Positions 7,028 to 13,253 of a DNA stretch of 13,253 bases are shown piece by piece. The position numbers and the translations under genes were made by a program. Below the pieces are notes generated by a model, which was not told the origin of the DNA, made no database searches, and saw only the letters and a program-made list of their open reading frames with translations. Position 1 is the first letter of the stretch, and the number at the start of each line of letters is the position of its first letter. This stretch comes from an uncultured Alphaproteobacteria bacterium (lineage in GTDB: Bacteria > Pseudomonadota > Alphaproteobacteria > Micavibrionales > Micavibrionaceae): NCBI GenBank assembly GCA_946481105.1, contig CAMLMM010000056.1, positions 1 through 13,253 of the forward strand, written 5' to 3'.

Positions 7028-7083
7028 TTTGTTGGTATCTTTTTGTTGGTATTTGACCTTATATCAACAAATGTACCAACATT
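7027..7083. promoter_or_regulatory. int: four-copy TTTGTTGGTA array over the integrase promoter and start
   Basis: Two direct copies of TTTTGTTGGTAT lie at 7027-7038 and 7041-7052. Two inverted copies lie at 7062-7071 (TATCAACAAA, one mismatch) and 7074-7083 (TACCAACATT). On the minus strand the extended -10 TGATATAAG falls between the pairs, and transcription would start near 7050, inside a copy. The array could be arm-type integrase sites, an operator, or both. Confidence 0.6.
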
Positions 7084-7118
7084 TTTGACGGCTGTAAATG
7101 AATGCGGGTGAGTGCAGG

Positions 7119-7179
7119 ATTGTTCAGATAACAAAAAATCCGCTGTTTTTAGCTGGTTTTGCGAATATCTATGAACAAT
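7119..7179. repeat. 8-bp inverted repeat in the attachment region
   Basis: ATTGTTCA (7119-7126) and TGAACAAT (7172-7179) are perfect inverted arms 45 bp apart, with a further ATGAAC at 7180-7185. They lie between the integrase promoter and the tRNA 3' end, where excisionase or integrase accessory sites are expected. Chance is possible in AT-rich DNA. Confidence 0.35.
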
Positions 7180-7203
7180 AATGAACGTGGGGAAAGTAGA
7201 TAA

Positions 7204-7277
7204 TGGAGGCACGAGCCGGAATCGAACCGGCGTGGGAGCTTTTGCAGAGCTCAGCCTGACCACTCGGCCATCGCGCC
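7204..7277 (-). tRNA. tRNA-Cys (GCA)
   Basis: The 74-nt gene folds as a full cloverleaf. The acceptor GGCGCGA pairs with TCGTGCC (one G-T pair), with discriminator T and an encoded CCA (7204-7206 on the complement). The anticodon stem GAGCT/AGCTC closes the loop CTGCAAA, giving anticodon GCA. The T arm contains CCGGTTCGATTCCGG. The 3' end points toward the integrase gene about 180 bp away, and the intact gene with encoded CCA suggests the island restores the tRNA 3' end on integration. Confidence 0.97.
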
Positions 7278-7295
7278 ACAGCCGTCCCAGCTTTA

Positions 7296-7365
7296 TTTTT
7301 CACAGCGTTGCTTCGCCGCTTACGTAGTTTACTTCTACGCTGCGCGTCTTGCGCCTTGTGAAAAA
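7296..7365. repeat. 70-bp imperfect palindrome, possible dispersed REP/ERIC-like element
   Basis: TTTTTCACA (7296-7304) and TGTGAAAAA (7357-7365) are perfect inverted ends. Inside, GCG/CGC blocks and CGTAG/CTACG (around TTTACTT) continue the symmetry, so one strand can fold into a long interrupted hairpin. It lies between the 5' end of tRNA-Cys and the pcm-like gene and contains no ORF. The form resembles small non-autonomous palindromic repeats of bacterial intergenic regions. Alternatively it is only an RNA processing or terminator structure. Confidence 0.5.
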
Positions 7366-7495
7366 CAAACCTGATTAGGCTGTCATATACCCCTGTTTTT
7401 AGGGGCGAGGCGGGACAATTAGCATTTTTCACCATGGAAATCCAGCGTAAATTCCTGTAAAACAGGCGTGAAATTGTCTTTTTAAGGATTTACCT
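7366..7495 (+). promoter_or_regulatory. leader region of the pcm-like gene with a small hairpin
   Basis: This region holds no gene. A 5-bp hairpin CCCCT/AGGGG with loop GTTTTT lies at 7390-7405; it has no T tract after it and is not a clear terminator. AAGGA at about 7484-7488 is the ribosome site of the next gene. I could not pick a confident -35/-10 pair. Confidence 0.35.
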
Positions 7496-8167
7496 ATGAC
7501 CTTGCAAAACTTTGAAAAATCACGCGAAGCGATGGTCGTATCGCAGCTTCAGCCCTCTGGCATCGTGAATGAAACGATTATGGACACCTACCGCGCCGTG
7601 CCGCGCGAAATGTTTGTTCCCAACACGTTGCGCGGGGTTTGCTATATGGATGACGATATCCAACTGGCGGATGGACGGGTTCTGATGGAGCCGCTTATCC
7701 ATGCGCGCATGGTGCAGGATGCGGACATCCATGGGTCGGATAAAGTCCTGGATATCGGCGGGGGCAGCGGCTATTCTGCGGCCATTCTGGCCAAACTGGC
7801 CGGACAGGTGGTCGCGCTGGACCAGGACGAAAAATTGCTGCAATCTGGGCCGCAACACTGGGCGGAACTGGGGCTTACGAATATTTCGCCCATTATCGGC
7901 AACCATGCGGATGGGTATGCACAAGGTGGCCCGTATCAGCTTATTCTGGTCAACGGCGCAGTCGGACAGGTGCCGGAAAATCTGATTGGTCAGTTGGCTG
8001 ATGGTGGACGTTTATATTTTGTGCTGCGCCCCGACCGCGAAATCGGTACTGGTCGGCTGATTGTCCTGATGCGCGAAGCCAGCGGCCAGATTCTGCAAAA
8101 AGATCTGGGGGATGCGTCGACAGCCTATTTGAAAGGGTTTGAGCCATCACAGGCGTTTGCATTCTGA
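7496..8167 (+). CDS. Pcm-like SAM-dependent methyltransferase (protein-L-isoaspartate O-methyltransferase family)
   Basis: This encodes 223 residues with a seven-beta-strand methyltransferase fold. Motif I is VLDIGGGSGYSAA (residues 84-96), the acidic ribose-binding end of strand 2 is VVALDQDE (105-112), and YQLILVNGAVGQVP (147-160) matches the conserved Pcm strand-4 region. The N-terminus (VPREMFVP, then DDDIQLADGRVLMEP) is typical of the alphaproteobacterial Pcm-like group that lies beside popZ and valS. It differs from classical Pcm, which has an SQP-Y-x-V motif where this protein has LMEPLIHARMV, so isoaspartyl repair should be treated as a family label and not a proven activity. The start has AAGGA upstream. 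A 116-bp gap with a possible promoter separates it from popZ, so the two need not be one transcript. Confidence 0.85.
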   Translation: MTLQNFEKSREAMVVSQLQPSGIVNETIMDTYRAVPREMFVPNTLRGVCYMDDDIQLADGRVLMEPLIHARMVQDADIHGSDKVLDIGGGSGYSAAILAKLAGQVVALDQDEKLLQSGPQHWAELGLTNISPIIGNHADGYAQGGPYQLILVNGAVGQVPENLIGQLADGGRLYFVLRPDREIGTGRLIVLMREASGQILQKDLGDASTAYLKGFEPSQAFAF

Positions 8168-8220
8168 AAAATAACCTCACAGAGATGTGGATAGTCACCC
8201 CTCAGGCATTAAATCCTGCT

Positions 8221-8254
8221 TTGACAAGGCGTTAGCATTCGGTCACACTATACC
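8221..8254 (+). promoter_or_regulatory. candidate promoter for popZ
   Basis: A perfect TTGACA lies at 8221-8226. The best downstream -10-like sequences are CACACT at 8244 (17-bp spacing, weak) and TATACC at 8249 (good start but 22-bp spacing). The position, 30-60 bp before the gene, is right, but the elements do not combine into a strong promoter. Confidence 0.3.
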
Positions 8255-8283
8255 GTCTTAAAGATTACTAAGGAACTGTTTCT

Positions 8284-8922
8284 ATGGCTGGCAATAAACC
8301 CGAGCAAGAACCGTCGATAGAAGAAATTCTTGCGTCGATCCGCCAGATTATTTCCGACGATGATGAAACGCGTCCGGCAGGCGAGATCGAGCTTCCGAAA
8401 GATGAGGCATTTGACATCCCGCTGCACCAGCCGGAAGAGCCAAAAGAGGAGCCAACCCGGCAGTCTTTTGCCGATGTGCTGGACCTGACCAATGAAATCA
8501 CCGATGGCGAAGAGAAAGTCATCGATTACAGCGAAGAAAAATTTGAGATTCCGCTGGCTGAACCGATTGTTGAGCCAGAGCCTGCGCCACGCACATCGAC
8601 CCTCGATTTGTCGGCAACAGCCGAGGCTACCCGTGCCAGCGATCTGGATCTGTCGGCGTCCGCTGATGATATTGATGCGTTGTTTTCAACGCCGGCGGCC
8701 GATGCGACAACCCAAGCCTTTTCACGCCTTCTGGGCAATATCCCGGTTGAGCGTGAAGAGAATAAACGCCTCTACGCTGATGGCCGAATTACGCTCGAAG
8801 ATATCGCCAAAGATTTGCTGCGCCCGATGCTGCGCCAGTGGGTGGACGACAATGTACCGCGTCTGGTCGAGCGTCTGGTCGAAAAAGAGCTGGAAAAACT
8901 CTCCCGTCAGGCTCGGGATTAA
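8284..8922 (+). CDS. popZ: PopZ-like polar organizing protein (DUF2497 family)
   Basis: This encodes 212 residues. The N-terminal helix EPSIEEILASIRQIISDDD (residues 9-27) is the PopZ signature that binds client proteins. The middle, about 28-155, is acidic, proline-containing and low in complexity, as expected for the disordered linker. The C-terminal 50 residues (ITLEDIAKDLLRPMLRQWVDDNVPRLVERLVEKEL) match the helices that drive oligomerisation into a polar matrix. In Caulobacter PopZ anchors the chromosome centromere through ParB at the cell pole and recruits cell-cycle proteins. AGGAA lies about 9 nt before ATG. The usual valS neighbour is separated from it here by a minus-strand gene. The link to the Caulobacter function is by family; linker length and sequence vary widely. 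Confidence 0.9.
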   Translation: MAGNKPEQEPSIEEILASIRQIISDDDETRPAGEIELPKDEAFDIPLHQPEEPKEEPTRQSFADVLDLTNEITDGEEKVIDYSEEKFEIPLAEPIVEPEPAPRTSTLDLSATAEATRASDLDLSASADDIDALFSTPAADATTQAFSRLLGNIPVEREENKRLYADGRITLEDIAKDLLRPMLRQWVDDNVPRLVERLVEKELEKLSRQARD

Positions 8923-8928
8923 TTTCCC

Positions 8929-9795
8929 TTATTTCGCCACATAGGCATGTCCCTGAAATAATGCACCATCAGGTCCAGTTGCGACTTCGCGGCATAGATT
9001 CTTAATAAGGGCCCGGATTAATTCGTTGATAATATCCTGTGTCTCTTTGTTTTGCGCATAGAAGCGGCTCTGTTCAATCATATCCCATTCTGAGCTGCTC
9101 ATAACATCTTTATAGATGAGAATGAATCCTGTGCGCATACCGGATTTTGTATGATGCGTATAAAGGGATTCGCGTGATGCAATATGGGCAGTTTTTTCAA
9201 TAAGGAAATCAACATGGTCTTTGAGGCCATCCTGACGCATCTGCTGGAAAAGGAGCGCAGATGTGTCGGCAAGGGCCTGGCTAAGTACTTTGTCGAGATG
9301 TGAATCAGGTAGCATATGAATAGGCGGAACCAAGGCGCGTTCGCGGCCACGCGGCGGTGAGAAGGCCAGTATACCTGTCATGATGCTGATGGCCGGATCA
9401 TAGCGGTTGAGATGAACCTCGTTACGGCGTTCGGCAACAACGGCGGCGGCATGGGTCAGTACAGCATGATGGAGGAGGTTGCACATTGCGTGATAGGCGT
9501 CACGATGATGGCGAGCCATGGTTTCGCATTGTGATGTGAGGAAAGGAAAAACACGCCGGATTTGCTGCCCAAAGACAATGAGTTCGTCTCTTTCTTCTTT
9601 GGGCAGTTTTGGGTCCAGCAATCTTGCCAGAGGTTTGGCGCCATGATGCCACTGTTTCATGATTTGGCCAAAGGCCTTGAGGGCGGCAGGCGTATGGGGG
9701 CTAGATAAATATGCTTTCAGAGGGGAAGGGACTTGTGGTTGTGCCGCAGGACGGAAGTTGTCCCGTGCAGGCTTAACGCAGAGCTGTCGAAGCAT
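8929..9795 (-). CDS. unrecognised 288-residue cytoplasmic protein
   Basis: This encodes 288 residues without signal peptide or membrane segment. It is rich in helix-forming residues and histidine: YHAMCNLLHHAVLTHAAAVVAERRNEVHLNRYD near residues 100-135, ARHHRD, and TAHIASRESLYTHHTKSGMR. The N-terminal 30 residues are proline-rich. SPPRGRERALVPPIHMLPDS is probably a loop. The end (IINELIRALIKNLCREVATGPDGALFQGHAYVAK) is helical then hydrophobic. I do not recognise a family. It lies opposite to and between popZ and valS, converging on popZ with 6 bp between stops and diverging from valS. The ATG at 9795 has no clear Shine-Dalgarno. The reading frame is long and uninterrupted with normal composition, so it is a real gene, but any function would be a guess. 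Confidence 0.8.
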   Translation of the reverse strand: MLRQLCVKPARDNFRPAAQPQVPSPLKAYLSSPHTPAALKAFGQIMKQWHHGAKPLARLLDPKLPKEERDELIVFGQQIRRVFPFLTSQCETMARHHRDAYHAMCNLLHHAVLTHAAAVVAERRNEVHLNRYDPAISIMTGILAFSPPRGRERALVPPIHMLPDSHLDKVLSQALADTSALLFQQMRQDGLKDHVDFLIEKTAHIASRESLYTHHTKSGMRTGFILIYKDVMSSSEWDMIEQSRFYAQNKETQDIINELIRALIKNLCREVATGPDGALFQGHAYVAK

Positions 9796-9940
9796 GGTGG
9801 ATACTCAATCCCTGTTTAGTTTTTTATGATTCTGCCTTGCAAAATAACATAGCTTTGGCTTATGTCAACATACAGAATTCTTGCTCAAAACCGCAGATAA
9901 CGCTATGAAAGGGCTGGATTTTATAAGGAAGACGCCCGTT
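9796..9940. promoter_or_regulatory. divergent control region of valS and the 288-residue gene
   Basis: For valS, TTGCTC (9881-9886) and TATGAA (9904-9909) are 17 bp apart and would start transcription near 9916. A second pair, TTGCAA/TATGTC, ends at 9866. A small inverted repeat ACATAGC/GCTTATGT (9847-9865, one bulge) lies in the middle. No T-box or other tRNA-sensing leader is seen. Confidence 0.35.
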
Positions 9941-12601
9941 ATGCTCGATAAAACTTTTGACCATACCCAGATCGAAAAACACCATTACAAAAAATGGGAA
10001 GATTCGGGGCTTTTTGACGCCAATCCCAAAAGCGATAAAACGCCATATTGTATCATGATGCCGCCACCCAATGTGACGGGGACGCTGCACATGGGCCATG
10101 CGTTCACGATGACGCTGCAGGACATCCTGACACGTTATAATCGCATGAACGGACGCGACGCGCTGTGGATGCCGGGAACGGACCATGCGGGTATCGCGAC
10201 GCAGATGGTCGTCGAGCGTAAACTAGCCGCCGAAGGCAGTAACATGTCACGCCGTGATATGGGGCGTGACGCATTCCTGGAAAAAGTTTGGGAATGGAAA
10301 GAATATTCCGGCGGCACGATTACGAGTCAGCTGCGCCGCCTGGGGACGACGCCGGACTGGAGCCGTGAGCGCTTCACCATGGATGAAGGTTTGAGCAAAG
10401 CCGTCCGTAAAGTATTCGTCGATTTATTCAAGGAAGGCCTGATTTATAAGGACAAGCGCCTGGTCAACTGGGACCCGAAACTCCTGACCGCTGTATCCGA
10501 CCTTGAGGTGGAACACCGCGAAATCAAAGGCAAAATGTACCATGTGCGTTATCCGCTTGAGGACGGCAGCGGGTCGATCAGCATTGCCACGACGCGTCCG
10601 GAAACAATCCTCGCCGATGGTGCGATTGCGGTGCATCCGGATGATGAACGCTATACCGATCTGGTTGGCAAGTTTGCCGTGGTACCAGTCTGTAACCGGA
10701 TTATCCCGATTGTCGCGGATGAGTATGTGAAGTCGGACTTCGGGTCGGGCGCGGTGAAGATTACGGCGGCGCATGACTTCAACGACTTTGAAGTTTACAA
10801 GCGCCATAAAGATAAAGGCATTCCGCTTATCAATTTGATGACGCCGGACGGGCACATGAATGAAAACTGCCCGCATGATTATGTCGGGTTGGATCGTTTC
10901 GAAGCCCGCAAGAAAATAATCGGCGACCTTGAGGAACTGGAATATCTCGAGAAAGTCGTCGACCATGTGCATCAGGTGCCGTATGGCGACCGTTCGGGCG
11001 TGGTGATTGAGCCATACCTGACCGACCAGTGGTATTGCAACGCCGGTGTTCTGGCGAAGCCCGCGATTGAAGCGGTACGCACAGGCAAAACCGAATTCGT
11101 GCCGAAGAACTGGGAGAATACATTCTTCGATTGGCTCGAAAATATTCAGCCATGGTGTATCTCGCGCCAATTGTGGTGGGGCCACCAGATTCCGGCCTGG
11201 TATGATGAAGACGGTAGTGTGTATGTGGCTGAAACGGAAGAAGAAGCCCAGAAACAAGCCGGGGCAGGAGTCAAACTCCGCCGTGATGAAGACGTGCTGG
11301 ATACGTGGTTCTCATCGGCGCTGTGGCCATTCTCAACGCTTGGCTGGCCGGACAAAACACCGGAATTGTCGCGTTACTATCCCGGTGATGTACTGATTAC
11401 CGGTTTCGACATTATCTTCTTCTGGGTGGCCCGGATGATGATGATGGGTATTCACTTCATGGGCGATGTGCCTTTCAAAAAGGTCTATATCCATGCGCTG
11501 GTCCGTGATGCCAAAGGGCAGAAGATGTCGAAGTCGAAAGGCAACGTCATCGACCCGCTGGAAATCATCGAGAAATACGGGGCCGACGCGCTGCGTTTCT
11601 GCATGACCGCGATGGCGGCGCAGGGCCGTGACGTGAAGCTGTCCGAGGAGCGCATCGAAGGCTACCGCAACTTCGCAACGAAACTCTGGAACGCCACGCG
11701 TTACTGTGAAATGAATGGCGCCAACCCAAATCCGGATTTCAAACCGGGGCAGGCAACGGATACGGTCAACCGCTGGATTATCAGCGCGCTGATGGATGCC
11801 AAGAAAGGCATTGAGCAGAATTTGGCCGATTACCGTTTCAACGATGCGGCGAATTCGATCTATCAATTCGTGTGGGGCACGTTCTGTGACTGGTATCTGG
11901 AATTCACCAAGCCATTGCTGGGTGAACAGAACACCAACAACGCATTAAAACAGGAAACACGCGACACGATTGGCTGGGTGTTGGACCAGATTCTGGTGTT
12001 GCTCAACCCGTTCATGCCGTTTATTACCGAAGAACTGTATGAAAGCATCGCAGTGCGCCCGACCGGAAGCCTGTTAATGGGTCAGGCTTGGCCGCAATAT
12101 GATGCCAAATTGTATAGCGGCGCGGCACAGACGGAAATCAGCTGGCTGATTAAAACCATTACGGAGATCCGTTCCGTCCGTTCGGACATGAATGTCCCGG
12201 CATCGGCAAAAATCAAGATGCTGGTGAAGGATGCGAATGCCGATACCGCCGCGCGTCTGAAAACCTATGGCGAGATTATCGGCCGCATGGCGCGGATCGA
12301 GGCTATCGACATGACGTCCACCGCGCCGAAAGGCTCGATCCAGACCATCGTGGATGAAGCGACGATTATCCTGCCGATTGCCGAGATTATCGACCTGGAT
12401 AAAGAACGTGATCGCCTGAAAAAGGAAATCGACAAGCTGCAGGTCAATATCGGTAAAATCGACCAGAAGCTGAGCGATGAGAAATTCGTGGCGAACGCTC
12501 CGGCTGAAATCATTGCCGAGCAGAAGTCGCGCCGTGCCGAGAACGAGGCCATGCTGGCCAAGTTTTCATCCGCGCTGAAGCAGTTACAGGAAGCGGCCTA
12601 G
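9941..12601 (+). CDS. valS: valyl-tRNA synthetase
   Basis: This encodes 886 residues and charges tRNA-Val with valine. The HIGH motif is HMGH at residues 50-53 (within PPPNVTGTLHMGHAF), and KMSKS is at 528-532. GTDHAGIATQMVVERKL and the WENIQPWCISRQLWWGHQIPAW-type region (seen as DWLENIQPWCISRQLWWGH) are characteristic of ValRS. The editing CP1 domain contains TTRPETILAD and GAVKITAAHDFNDFEV. The C-terminal 70 residues (DLDKERDRLKKEIDKLQ onward) form the arginine- and lysine-rich coiled coil that grips the tRNA. The ATG at 9941 is preferred because AAGGAAG lies just upstream and the protein then begins in the normal place; the open frame continues upstream to 9881, but those 20 residues look non-coding and overlap a likely promoter. 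It is complete and unremarkable, and ends at a strong hairpin terminator. Confidence 0.97.
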   Translation: MLDKTFDHTQIEKHHYKKWEDSGLFDANPKSDKTPYCIMMPPPNVTGTLHMGHAFTMTLQDILTRYNRMNGRDALWMPGTDHAGIATQMVVERKLAAEGSNMSRRDMGRDAFLEKVWEWKEYSGGTITSQLRRLGTTPDWSRERFTMDEGLSKAVRKVFVDLFKEGLIYKDKRLVNWDPKLLTAVSDLEVEHREIKGKMYHVRYPLEDGSGSISIATTRPETILADGAIAVHPDDERYTDLVGKFAVVPVCNRIIPIVADEYVKSDFGSGAVKITAAHDFNDFEVYKRHKDKGIPLINLMTPDGHMNENCPHDYVGLDRFEARKKIIGDLEELEYLEKVVDHVHQVPYGDRSGVVIEPYLTDQWYCNAGVLAKPAIEAVRTGKTEFVPKNWENTFFDWLENIQPWCISRQLWWGHQIPAWYDEDGSVYVAETEEEAQKQAGAGVKLRRDEDVLDTWFSSALWPFSTLGWPDKTPELSRYYPGDVLITGFDIIFFWVARMMMMGIHFMGDVPFKKVYIHALVRDAKGQKMSKSKGNVIDPLEIIEKYGADALRFCMTAMAAQGRDVKLSEERIEGYRNFATKLWNATRYCEMNGANPNPDFKPGQATDTVNRWIISALMDAKKGIEQNLADYRFNDAANSIYQFVWGTFCDWYLEFTKPLLGEQNTNNALKQETRDTIGWVLDQILVLLNPFMPFITEELYESIAVRPTGSLLMGQAWPQYDAKLYSGAAQTEISWLIKTITEIRSVRSDMNVPASAKIKMLVKDANADTAARLKTYGEIIGRMARIEAIDMTSTAPKGSIQTIVDEATIILPIAEIIDLDKERDRLKKEIDKLQVNIGKIDQKLSDEKFVANAPAEIIAEQKSRRAENEAMLAKFSSALKQLQEAA

Positions 12602-12606
12602 AAATA

Positions 12607-12637
12607 AAAAAACACCCCGCGATGGCGGGGTGTTTGA
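12607..12637. terminator. bidirectional terminator between valS and the small secreted-protein gene
   Basis: AACACCCCGC (12611-12620) and GCGGGGTGTT (12625-12634) form a 10-bp GC-rich stem with loop GATG. T residues follow on the plus side, and the A run at 12606-12612 gives a T tract on the minus side, so both convergent genes can stop here. Confidence 0.92.
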
Positions 12638-12649
12638 TTTTATAACAAT

Positions 12650-12671
12650 CAGATTACTGGCAGATTACTGG
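12650..12671. repeat. perfect 11-bp tandem duplication at a stop codon
   Basis: CAGATTACTGG occurs twice head to tail (12650-12660, 12661-12671). The second copy contains the stop codon of the minus-strand gene (12665-12667). It looks like a recent slippage duplication. The copy after the stop has no coding effect. Confidence 0.85.
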
Positions 12672-12940
12672 TTGTATTCGCCAGTAGCGATACCAACGGT
12701 ACCTTCAGCATCTTCTGGCTTGGCGGATTTAAATTCCGGGCCGTTATATTTTGGCGCACGCATGTCAAAGCCAGCAGCTGGTTCCATTTTGGATGGTTCC
12801 ATGTTTGCTTGCTGCTGGGAAACGGACACTTCATAGGTGCCGGTTGCAATGCCAACGGTGCCTTCGGCATCGTTCATGTCAGCTGCGAAAGCAGGGGCGG
12901 AAACAGCCATAATGGCCAGGGCAGTCATAAGAGTACGCAT
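12665..12940 (-). CDS. small secreted protein with a duplicated 13-residue motif
   Basis: This encodes 91 residues. A clear Sec signal peptide (MRTLMTALAIMAVSAPAFA, cleavage after A-F-A) leaves a mature protein of about 72 residues. DAEGTVGIATGTY occurs just after the cleavage site and DAEGTVGIATGEY at the very C-terminus, 53 residues apart. The two copies differ at many third codon positions, so the duplication is old or kept by selection. The middle (QQQANMEPSKMEPAAGFDMRAPKYNGPEF) is hydrophilic, rich in P, M and Q, and has no cysteine. AAGGAG lies 7 nt before ATG, a strong ribosome site. It shares its terminator with valS. I know no family for it; a periplasmic or surface-binding peptide is possible. 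Confidence 0.8.
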   Translation of the reverse strand: MRTLMTALAIMAVSAPAFAADMNDAEGTVGIATGTYEVSVSQQQANMEPSKMEPAAGFDMRAPKYNGPEFKSAKPEDAEGTVGIATGEYNQ

Positions 12941-13092
12941 GTTGAATCTCCTTCATAGGTTTTAGCGACAAGTAACAACTAAAGGATATAACGAAGGTTT
13001 CAACCCTTTGGTTACATTAAAATCCTGTTTTTAATCAAATATTATTTATTTCCATATAAAATTGGTCGTAAGGTTAGGGAAAGAGGGGTTTT
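12941..13092. promoter_or_regulatory. divergent intergenic region, AT-rich
   Basis: This region lies between the starts of the 91-residue gene (minus) and the last gene (plus). It is AT-rich from about 13010 to 13060. A TATATC on the minus strand (about 12980) could be a -10, but no matching -35 was found. No operator or hairpin stands out. Confidence 0.3.
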
Positions 13093-13253
13093 ATGGCAGG
13101 GCCGACACGTAAATTAACCGCCGCTGAAGTGGCCGAAGCAACGGGCCGTTCTGTTGCTGATGTTGAACGTGAGTCGAAGCAAAGACGTCAGGAGACCCTG
13201 GATCGGCATAGACAGGTATCGGAGGCCTATGCCAAGCCGCCGCAGGAACAAAC
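13093..13253 (+). CDS. unknown protein, N-terminal part (3' end outside window)
   Basis: The frame opens at ATG 13093 with GAGGGG 5 nt upstream and runs to the window edge, giving 53 residues. The sequence begins MAGPTRKLTAAEVAEATGRSVADVERE and continues with a highly charged stretch rich in R, K, E and Q (SKQRRQETLDRHRQVSEAYAKPPQEQ). The AAEVAEATGRSVADVERE segment has the rhythm of a short helix-turn-helix, but this is weak. It has no signal peptide. The strong ribosome site and unbroken frame support a real gene, and the function cannot be told from this fragment. Confidence 0.65.
   Translation, partial: MAGPTRKLTAAEVAEATGRSVADVERESKQRRQETLDRHRQVSEAYAKPPQEQ

Larger units (their letters stand above)
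2047..7206 (-). mobile_element. compact P4-like integrative element (phage satellite type) at tRNA-Cys
   Basis: Five co-oriented genes run away from the 3' end of tRNA-Cys: tyrosine integrase, unknown protein, AlpA-like regulator, primase-helicase and winged-helix-like protein. A DUF4102-type integrase starting about 180 bp from a tRNA 3' end is the standard arrangement of P4-like islands. A dedicated primase-helicase implies the element can replicate itself. No structural, packaging, lysis, conjugation or toxin-antitoxin gene is seen. The right end is taken as the tRNA 3' end. The left end is only a guess at the end of the gene block, because no attachment-site duplicate could be found by eye. 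The element could extend past the window's left edge. Confidence 0.7.

Noticed and set aside
9881..9940. Upstream start for valS, adding 20 residues
   Set aside because: No ribosome site supports it, the residues are unlike ValRS N-termini, and the stretch overlaps a likely promoter.
10424..11257. A 277-residue minus-strand open frame inside valS
   Set aside because: It is antisense to conserved ValRS sequence, with no ribosome site or recognisable domain.

Overview
The window looks like an alphaproteobacterial chromosome of intermediate GC. The host marker is the cluster pcm-like methyltransferase, PopZ/DUF2497 and valS, an alphaproteobacterial gene neighbourhood. PopZ-type N- and C-terminal motifs are clear in the middle gene. 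Species cannot be fixed from sequence alone.

Left part (1-2073): the window opens inside a large RTX-type exoprotein gene. Its C-terminal 464 residues are mostly GGxGxD calcium-binding nonapeptides plus a type I secretion C-terminal domain. It converges on a small gene for a secreted protein with two cysteines. Upstream of that small gene, on the same strand, lies a strongly structured sequence (1745-1892). It ends in a textbook intrinsic terminator only 18 nt before the start codon, so it is either a leader RNA controlling the small gene or a free-standing small RNA. It is the least explained item in the window.

Middle part (about 2047-7203): a compact integrative element, all genes on the minus strand, sits against the 3' end of a tRNA-Cys gene. 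Reading away from the tRNA it has a P4-type tyrosine integrase, an unrecognised 171-residue protein, an AlpA-like excisionase/regulator, a large primase-helicase, and a small winged-helix-like protein. There are no capsid, tail, packaging or lysis genes, which fits a phage satellite or small replicating island. Four copies of a 10-bp motif, two direct and two inverted, cover the integrase promoter and start. No duplicate of the tRNA 3' end was found by eye on the left, so the outer boundary is unresolved and the RTX/secreted-protein genes could be cargo.

Right part (7204-13253): host genes. A palindromic, possibly dispersed repeat lies between tRNA-Cys and the pcm-like gene. TolC, often found between pcm and popZ in this neighbourhood, is absent. 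An unrecognised 288-residue gene is inserted in opposite orientation between popZ and valS. valS ends at a strong bidirectional terminator shared with a small secreted protein that carries the same 13-residue motif near each end of its mature part. The window closes in the start of an unknown plus-strand gene.
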